From positions 3,100,001 to 3,164,000 of the forward strand of contig NZ_CP063814.1 of assembly GCF_015277875.1 (NCBI RefSeq): DNA of 64,000 bases. The letters run 5' to 3'. The stretch's first letter is position 1. Every line of letters begins with the position of its first letter. The DNA comes from Microbacterium luteum. GTDB taxonomy: Bacteria > Actinomycetota > Actinomycetes > Actinomycetales > Microbacteriaceae. Positions 58,935-64,000 of the stretch are shown in pieces. Under the pieces are notes generated by a model. The model was not told where the DNA came from. It worked only from the letters and a program-made list of their open reading frames with translations, and made no database searches. Both the position numbers and the translations under genes were made by a program.

Positions 58935-60272
58935 ATGCGGCTCACGAATATCGCGCAGGCCACGCTTCCGCCCGGAGCGGTGCACAGCTACGCCCTGCGC
59001 CCGGTCGGTCCCCGTGGCCGCGCTCTGCCGGTGTCGTTCGATCAGGGCCGTCACGTCGGCGCCGGAGACCGGCCGGGATCCTGGATGTCGATCGCGCTGC
59101 GCCTGCCGCCGGGCACCACGCGCGATGCGCTCGCGGCCGCGTGGGAGCGCGCGGTCGACCGGCACGGCACGTTCCGCACGGTGTTCGGCCTCGACGACGC
59201 CGGCGAGCCCACGCTGCACGAGATCACGCTGGGCGACGGCGCCTGGGAAGAGCATCACGTTCCCGAGGGGATCGCGACCCGCGAAGTCGTGCGGGAGGTG
59301 TTCGACCTCGCCTGCCGCCCGCTCGCGGCGCCGTCCCACCGCCTGTGCGTGATCGAACCGGATGGCGCCGCCGACGATCCGCGCCCGTGCGTCGTCGTCG
59401 GCGCCGACCACGCCCACGTCGACATGTGGTCGCTCGTGGTGGTGGCGCGGGATGTCATCGCCTACCTCGACGCAGCTGCCGGGCAGGCGGGCGCCGACGA
59501 CCTCCCGGACGCCCCGCCGTTCGCCGCGCACACCGCTGCGCTGGAAGATCGCGGTCCGGCACCCGAGAAGGTCGCGGCCCGATGGGCGGAGATCCTCGAG
59601 GTGTGCGGGGGCGAGATGCCGCGCTTCCCTCTCCCGGTCGGCGACCCGGCGCCCGGTGCCCTCCCGGTCGTCGAGGTGCGCGAGGTGCTGGATGCGATCG
59701 ACTACGACGCGTTCGCCGGCGCGGCCAAGGCTGCGGGCACGTCCACGATCGGGCTGGCGATGTCGGCCCTGACCGAAGTGACCCGCCGCGTGGCGGACGC
59801 CCCGCTGCGGGCCGTGTTCCCCGTGCACAGCCGGCACGAGCCGCGCTGGCACGACTCCTCGGGCTGGTTCATCACCAACTCGGTGCTCGAATGCGTCGAC
59901 GACGCACCCGCGGCGTGCGCGGCATCCGTCAAAGAGGCCATCACCCTGGGGTCGCATCCCCTCGCCCCGATCCTGGAGCCCTACGGCGGCATGAAGGTGC
60001 CGCGCGGCATGTTCGCCCTGTCGTGGCTGGACACCCGGCGCCTGCCGGTCGAGCTCGACGACGACCTCGACGCGCAGTACGTCTCGGCGGTCGCCGCGAG
60101 CGACGACGTCATGGTGTGGTTCGTCGTGAACCGACGCGGCCTGCATCTGCGGTGCCGATACCCCGACACCGATGAGGCCGTCGCCTCCGTCGGCGCGTGG
60201 CTCGATGCCGTCGCGGAGGGGTTTCTCGCACGCCTGCCCGACAGGACCGCACTCGTCGGCGAGGTGGGCTGA
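58935..60272 (+). CDS. Stand-alone condensation-domain-like acyltransferase
   Basis: A 445-aa protein of the CoA-dependent acyltransferase fold (NRPS condensation/PapA-like). The N-terminal part aligns with condensation domains (SIALRLPPGTTRDALAAAWE, RHGTFRTVF), and the active-site motif HHxxxDG reads DHAHVDM (first His lost, second His and Asp retained). FPVHSRHEPRWHDSSGW follows. No NRPS modules are nearby, so it probably acts as a free acyltransferase. Leaderless start. Confidence 0.8.
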   Translation: MRLTNIAQATLPPGAVHSYALRPVGPRGRALPVSFDQGRHVGAGDRPGSWMSIALRLPPGTTRDALAAAWERAVDRHGTFRTVFGLDDAGEPTLHEITLGDGAWEEHHVPEGIATREVVREVFDLACRPLAAPSHRLCVIEPDGAADDPRPCVVVGADHAHVDMWSLVVVARDVIAYLDAAAGQAGADDLPDAPPFAAHTAALEDRGPAPEKVAARWAEILEVCGGEMPRFPLPVGDPAPGALPVVEVREVLDAIDYDAFAGAAKAAGTSTIGLAMSALTEVTRRVADAPLRAVFPVHSRHEPRWHDSSGWFITNSVLECVDDAPAACAASVKEAITLGSHPLAPILEPYGGMKVPRGMFALSWLDTRRLPVELDDDLDAQYVSAVAASDDVMVWFVVNRRGLHLRCRYPDTDEAVASVGAWLDAVAEGFLARLPDRTALVGEVG

Positions 60273-60396
60273 CGCGGTCCGGCACGCACGCGTCCAGGCG
60301 CGTCCCGTACCCTGGATGACCGGAACCACGCCGCGTTGCACCTCCCGCGCGCGCCCGCCCGGCTCGTTCGAGCCTTCCTGCCTTCCCGGAGATCCC

Positions 60397-61917
60397 ATGG
60401 CCACCGCCGCGCGCGCCACCGCGTCCGACCGATACCGACCGCGCCCATCCGTCCTCGAGGCGCTGCGCAGTCCGCGCATCCTCACCAGGGAGGTGCTCGC
60501 CGGTCTCGTCGTCGCCCTCGCCCTGATCCCCGAGGCGATCTCGTTCTCGATCATCGCCGGGGTCGACCCGCGCGTGGGGCTGTTCTCGTCGTTCGTGATG
60601 GCCGTCGCCATCGCGTTCCTCGGCGGACGCCCCGCGATGATCACCGCCGCGACCGGTGCCGTCGCCCTCGTGATCGCCCCGGTCGCCCGCGAGTACGGCA
60701 TGGACTACTTCCTCGCGACCGTGATCCTCGCCGGCGTCTTCCAGGTCGTCCTCGGCGCGGTGGGCGTCGCCAAGCTCATGCGCTTCATCCCCCGCAGCGT
60801 CATGGTCGGCTTCGTCAACGCTCTGGCGATCCTCATCTTCACCGCGCAGATTCCGCACCTGATCGACGTGCCGTGGCCGGTCTACCCGCTCGTGATCGCG
60901 GGACTGGTGATCATCGTCGGGATGCCGCGCCTGACCAAGGCGATCCCCGCACCCCTGGTCGCGATCGTCATCCTCACAATCATCACCGTCACCTTCGCCA
61001 TCGCCGTCCCGACCGTGTCGGACCAGGGCGAGCTGCCCGACAGCCTGCCCGAGCTCATCATCCCGAACGTGCCGCTGACCGGTGAGACATTCGCGATCAT
61101 CGCCCCGTACGCCCTCGCGATGGCCCTCGTCGGCCTGATGGAGTCGCTCATGACGGCCAAGCTCGTCGACGACATCACCGACACGCATTCCCACAAGACC
61201 CGCGAGGCTCTCGGCCAGGGCGCCGCGAACGTGCTGTCGGGCGTCTTCGGCGGCATGGGCGGGTGCGCGATGATCGGCCAGACGATGATCAACGTGAAGG
61301 CCTCCGGCGCCCGCACCCGCATCTCGACCTTCCTCGCGGGCGTGTTCCTGCTCATCCTCGTCGTGGGCCTCGGCGACATCGTGGGGCTCATCCCGATGGC
61401 GGCGCTCGTGGCCGTGATGGTCATGGTCTCGGTCGCGACCTTCGACTGGCACTCCATCCGCCCGGGCACCCTCAAGCGCATGCCGATCGGCGAGACGATC
61501 GTGATGGTCGCCACCGTCGTCGCCGTCGTCATCACCCACAACCTCGCGATCGGTGTCGTGCTGGGGGTCGTGGTCGCGATGGTGATCTTCGCGCGGCGCG
61601 TGTCGCACTTCACCACCGTGACGCGCACGGTGGACCGGGATGCGGAGGTGCCGACCGCGCACTACCGCGTCGACGGCGAGCTGTTCTTCGCCTCGTCGAA
61701 CGACCTGACGACGCAGTTCGAGTACGCCGACGATCCCGACGACGTCGTCATCGACATGTCGCGCTCGCACGTCTGGGACGCCTCCACCGTCGCCGCCCTG
61801 GATGCGATCGTGACGAAGTACGAGAACCACGGCAAGCGTGTCGTGATCGAGGGCATGAACGAGTCGAGCTCGGCGATGCACGCGCGCCTGACCGGCAACC
61901 TCGGCGGCGAGGGCTGA
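60397..61917 (+). CDS. SulP family anion transporter with STAS domain
   Basis: A 506-aa SulP/SLC26 protein. The membrane domain (residues about 20-400, 10-12 helices) includes LVVALALIPEAISFSIIAGVDPRVGL, GGRPAMITAATGA and GQGAANVLSGVFGGMGGCAMIGQT. The C-terminal about 100 residues form a STAS domain (FFASSNDLTTQF, VVIDMSRSHVWDASTVAALD). It transports sulfate, bicarbonate or related anions. ATG 60397; the longer frame is rejected for lack of homology. Confidence 0.92.
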   Translation: MATAARATASDRYRPRPSVLEALRSPRILTREVLAGLVVALALIPEAISFSIIAGVDPRVGLFSSFVMAVAIAFLGGRPAMITAATGAVALVIAPVAREYGMDYFLATVILAGVFQVVLGAVGVAKLMRFIPRSVMVGFVNALAILIFTAQIPHLIDVPWPVYPLVIAGLVIIVGMPRLTKAIPAPLVAIVILTIITVTFAIAVPTVSDQGELPDSLPELIIPNVPLTGETFAIIAPYALAMALVGLMESLMTAKLVDDITDTHSHKTREALGQGAANVLSGVFGGMGGCAMIGQTMINVKASGARTRISTFLAGVFLLILVVGLGDIVGLIPMAALVAVMVMVSVATFDWHSIRPGTLKRMPIGETIVMVATVVAVVITHNLAIGVVLGVVVAMVIFARRVSHFTTVTRTVDRDAEVPTAHYRVDGELFFASSNDLTTQFEYADDPDDVVIDMSRSHVWDASTVAALDAIVTKYENHGKRVVIEGMNESSSAMHARLTGNLGGEG

Positions 61918-62005
61918 GGAGCTTGCGCTGAACCGAGCGGCCCTCGACGGGTCGCACGCGACGTAGGGTGAAGCTCCGGTCGAGGACGAGGGCGGAGGCG
62001 GACCG

Positions 62006-63136
62006 ATGGTCGAATTCCGACGGGCACGCGCCGCGCTGCTGGCAGGCACCGCCGCCGTGGCCCTGAGCGCCTGCACCGCCGGTCCGCCGCCGACACCGCA
62101 GACGTCGGTGACATCGGCGCCCACCGCCGCGACCACTCCGCCACCCGAAGGAAGACTCGTCCTCGAGGGCTCGGTCGAGACGGTCGCCACCGGCCTCACA
62201 GCCCCCTGGTCGATCGCCTTCACCTCCGACGGCACGCCCCTCGTGTCCGAGCGCGATACCGGCCGCATCCTCGAGGTAGCAGCCGACGGCTCGACCCGAG
62301 AGATCGGCACGGTCGGCGGCGTGGTCGCGGGCGGGGAGGGTGGCCTGCTCGGGCTCGCCGTCGACGATCAGGACCGGCTCTACGCCTACGCCACCGGGTC
62401 GGGCGAGAACCGTATCGATCGATTCGCCGTCACCGGGGCGCCGGGGTCGCTCGCGCTCGGCGACCACGAGACCGTGCTCGACGGAATTCCCGCCGCGCGC
62501 ATCCACAACGGCGGGCGCCTCGCCTTCGGACCGGACGGCATGCTCTACGCGACCACCGGTGACGCCGACCGGCGCCCGTCGGCGCAGAATGTCGACAGCC
62601 TCGCGGGGAAGATCCTGCGCATGACGCCGGACGGCGACCCGCCGGCCGACAATCCCTTCGAGGGCTCGCTCGTCTACAGCTTCGGGCACCGCAACCCGCA
62701 GGGCATCGGATGGGCCGCGGACGGGACGATGTTCGCCAGCGAGTTCGGACAGGACACGTGGGACGAGCTGAACATCATCGTTCCGGGCGGGAATTACGGA
62801 TGGCCGGAGGTGGAGGGCACCGGCGGGGCGGAGCGGGGCTTCATCGACCCCGTGCAGCAGTGGAACCCCGACGAGGCGAGCCCGAGCGGGCTGGCCGTCA
62901 CCGGCGGCACCGTCTTCGTCGCCGGACTGGGTGGCGAGCGGTTGTTCACCATCGACGCTTCCGCGCCCGAGACGTCCGAGCAGCTCCTTCGCGACGAGTA
63001 CGGACGCATCCGCGACGTGACCGTCGCACCCGATGGCACCCTGTGGGTGCTCACGAACAACACCGACGGCCGAGGATCCCCACGCGAGGGCGACGACCGC
63101 ATCCTCTCCCTGCCCCTCACGCGTACGGGCGATTGA
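62006..63136 (+). CDS. PQQ-dependent sugar dehydrogenase-like lipoprotein
   Basis: A 376-aa lipoprotein (lipobox ALSAC at residues 18-22) with the six-bladed soluble aldose/sorbosone dehydrogenase propeller. Motifs: TGLTAPWSIAFTSDG, GGEGGLLGLAVD, HNGGRLAFGPDGMLYATTGD, SFGHRNPQGIGW and GGNYGWPEVEG. Enzymes of this group oxidise sugars with PQQ; many actinobacterial ones are of unknown activity. Its 3' end is followed by a terminator shared with the catalase gene. Confidence 0.88.
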   Translation: MVEFRRARAALLAGTAAVALSACTAGPPPTPQTSVTSAPTAATTPPPEGRLVLEGSVETVATGLTAPWSIAFTSDGTPLVSERDTGRILEVAADGSTREIGTVGGVVAGGEGGLLGLAVDDQDRLYAYATGSGENRIDRFAVTGAPGSLALGDHETVLDGIPAARIHNGGRLAFGPDGMLYATTGDADRRPSAQNVDSLAGKILRMTPDGDPPADNPFEGSLVYSFGHRNPQGIGWAADGTMFASEFGQDTWDELNIIVPGGNYGWPEVEGTGGAERGFIDPVQQWNPDEASPSGLAVTGGTVFVAGLGGERLFTIDASAPETSEQLLRDEYGRIRDVTVAPDGTLWVLTNNTDGRGSPREGDDRILSLPLTRTGD

Positions 63137-63160
63137 GGGGCCGCCCGGCGGGCACGCGAA

Positions 63161-63189
63161 AGCCCGGTCGCGGCGAGCGCGACCGGGCT
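63161..63189. terminator. Bidirectional terminator-like hairpin
   Basis: AGCCCGGTCGC and GCGACCGGGCT form a perfect 11-bp GC-rich stem with a 7-nt loop in the convergent gap. Short A and T tracts flank it (GAAA before, TT after), weak for rho-independent termination but well placed for both genes. Confidence 0.75.
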
Positions 63190-63204
63190 TCCGGCGGTGT
63201 CGGC

Positions 63205-64000
63205 TCAGCGGTCGGCGTGCGTGTTCGGCTCCACGATCGGCTGATCGGCGTCGTCCTGCGCGGCGCCGGGCTGAGCTCCGGGCGCACCTAGGTCGGCACC
63301 GTCTCGCACGAGCTTCTCGATCTCGGCCCCGGTGGTGGCATCGACGTTCTTCCAGTACTGGAAGGCCCGCTCGAGCACGTCGCCGGTCACGCCGCCGAGC
63401 AGGTGTCCGGCCACGGTCTTCACGAACGCGGCGCGCTGCTGGTCGTTCCAGACGTCGCGCACGAGCGCCCCGGCCTGCGAGAAGTCATCGTCGTCGGGAC
63501 GCAGCGTGTAAGCCTGCCGCACCATCGCACCGTCGGCCTCCCAGCCGGGGTCGACCTCGCCGACGTTGTCGGCGTAGCCGCGGCCGAAGGAGTTCGGCGC
63601 GTACACCGGGTCGTCGCCGCGGTGCTCGTAGGCCATCGGCCCGTCCTGCGTATAGGTGTTGACCTCGACGCGCGGGCGGTTCACCGGCAGCTGCAGGTAG
63701 TTCGCGCCGATGCGGTGCCGGTGCGTGTCGGAGTAGGCGAACGCCCGGCCGAGCAGCATCTTGTCGGGCGAGAAGCCGATGCCCGGCACCAGCGCGGACG
63801 GCTCGAACGCGGCCTGCTCGATCTGGGCGAAGAAGTTCTCCGGGTTGCGGTTCAGCGTCATCGTGCCGACGGGGATGAGCGGATAGTCCTCGTGCGGCCA
63901 CACCTTCGTGAGGTCGAACGGGTTGATGCGGTAGGTCTTGGCATCTTCATACGGCATGACCTGCACCGACAGCGTCCACGACGGGAACTCGCCGCGATCG
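63205..64000 (-). CDS. Catalase (monofunctional, heme-binding), 5' part outside window
   Basis: The C-terminal 264 codons of a catalase; the frame is open to the right edge. Visible are [81 protein letters not shown] (the heme-ligand Tyr with the Arg region) and [10 protein letters not shown]. It decomposes hydrogen peroxide. The catalytic His and Asn lie upstream of the window. The tail is Ala/Asp-rich. Confidence 0.95.
   Translation of the reverse strand, partial: DRGEFPSWTLSVQVMPYEDAKTYRINPFDLTKVWPHEDYPLIPVGTMTLNRNPENFFAQIEQAAFEPSALVPGIGFSPDKMLLGRAFAYSDTHRHRIGANYLQLPVNRPRVEVNTYTQDGPMAYEHRGDDPVYAPNSFGRGYADNVGEVDPGWEADGAMVRQAYTLRPDDDDFSQAGALVRDVWNDQQRAAFVKTVAGHLLGGVTGDVLERAFQYWKNVDATTGAEIEKLVRDGADLGAPGAQPGAAQDDADQPIVEPNTHADR

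Overview
The window is a high-GC actinobacterial chromosome segment. Gene content points to Microbacteriaceae, most likely Microbacterium or a close relative: an F420 biosynthesis locus with FGD, a small actinobacterial type VII secretion (ESX-like) locus, a class E sortase, a DUF222/HNH endonuclease, an alpha2-type glycyl-tRNA synthetase and dense gene packing with ATGA/GTGA/TGATG overlaps. The genus is inferred from gene content and was not tested. Several genes have a TANNNT box 6-7 nt before the start codon and no Shine-Dalgarno, which is typical of leaderless actinobacterial transcripts. I saw no rRNA, tRNA, CRISPR array or intact insertion sequence.

Layout. 0-6.3 kb: rlmN (cut by the left edge), a HAD phosphatase, a GNAT, a three-gene acyl-CoA/SDR operon (4362-5123, 3517-4317, 2684-3520, all minus) behind a perfect 8+1+8 palindrome, and an APH(3')-like kinase. 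Four copies of a ~69-bp palindromic element lie between these genes. 6.3-9.5 kb: a TPP-riboswitch-controlled ECF transporter (YkoE-type S component, fused double ATPase, T component). 9.5-17.4 kb: a D,D-carboxypeptidase, a J-domain/NERD-like protein, two membrane proteins, a 3-hydroxyisobutyryl-CoA hydrolase-like protein, an AraC/GyrI-like regulator and a DHFR-like reductase. 17.4-22.4 kb: a variable stretch with gene remnants, a sortase, small membrane proteins and a DUF222/HNH protein.

22.6-30.4 kb: F420 genes: fbiC, a flavin monooxygenase and F420-dependent glucose-6-phosphate dehydrogenase in one overlapping operon, then cofC, and cofD on the other strand. In this FbiC the CofH half lacks the radical-SAM cysteine motif that the CofG half keeps. 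30.4-34.0 kb: hemD and a HemY-type oxidase flank three small envelope genes.

34.1-46.8 kb: the T7SS region. The plus-strand operon encodes an FHA protein, an unknown protein, an EccB-like stub, EccD, a ParA/MinD-like protein without the Walker lysine, EccC and a small protein. Facing it are two WXG100-size proteins, a small export-associated protein, a 736-aa polymorphic toxin with a C-terminal ADP-ribosyltransferase (ART) domain, and a translationally coupled 272-aa protein. The C-terminal half of that last protein is recognisably homologous to the toxin's ART domain but has lost all the catalytic residues. I consider this toxin plus pseudo-ART pair the most novel item in the window.

47-64 kb: a HepT/HTH-MntA toxin-antitoxin pair between near-identical 19-bp repeats, a HhH-GPD protein, DUF1801, glyS, TetR and an MMPL exporter, a lipoprotein, a MenC/N-succinylamino acid racemase with a COG3375-type acyltransferase nearby, two further oxidoreductase or hydrolase genes, a stand-alone condensation-like protein, a SulP transporter, a PQQ-type sugar dehydrogenase lipoprotein and a catalase cut by the right edge. 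At least five palindromic repeat families are scattered through the intergenic spaces, and one copy lies inside a coding sequence.
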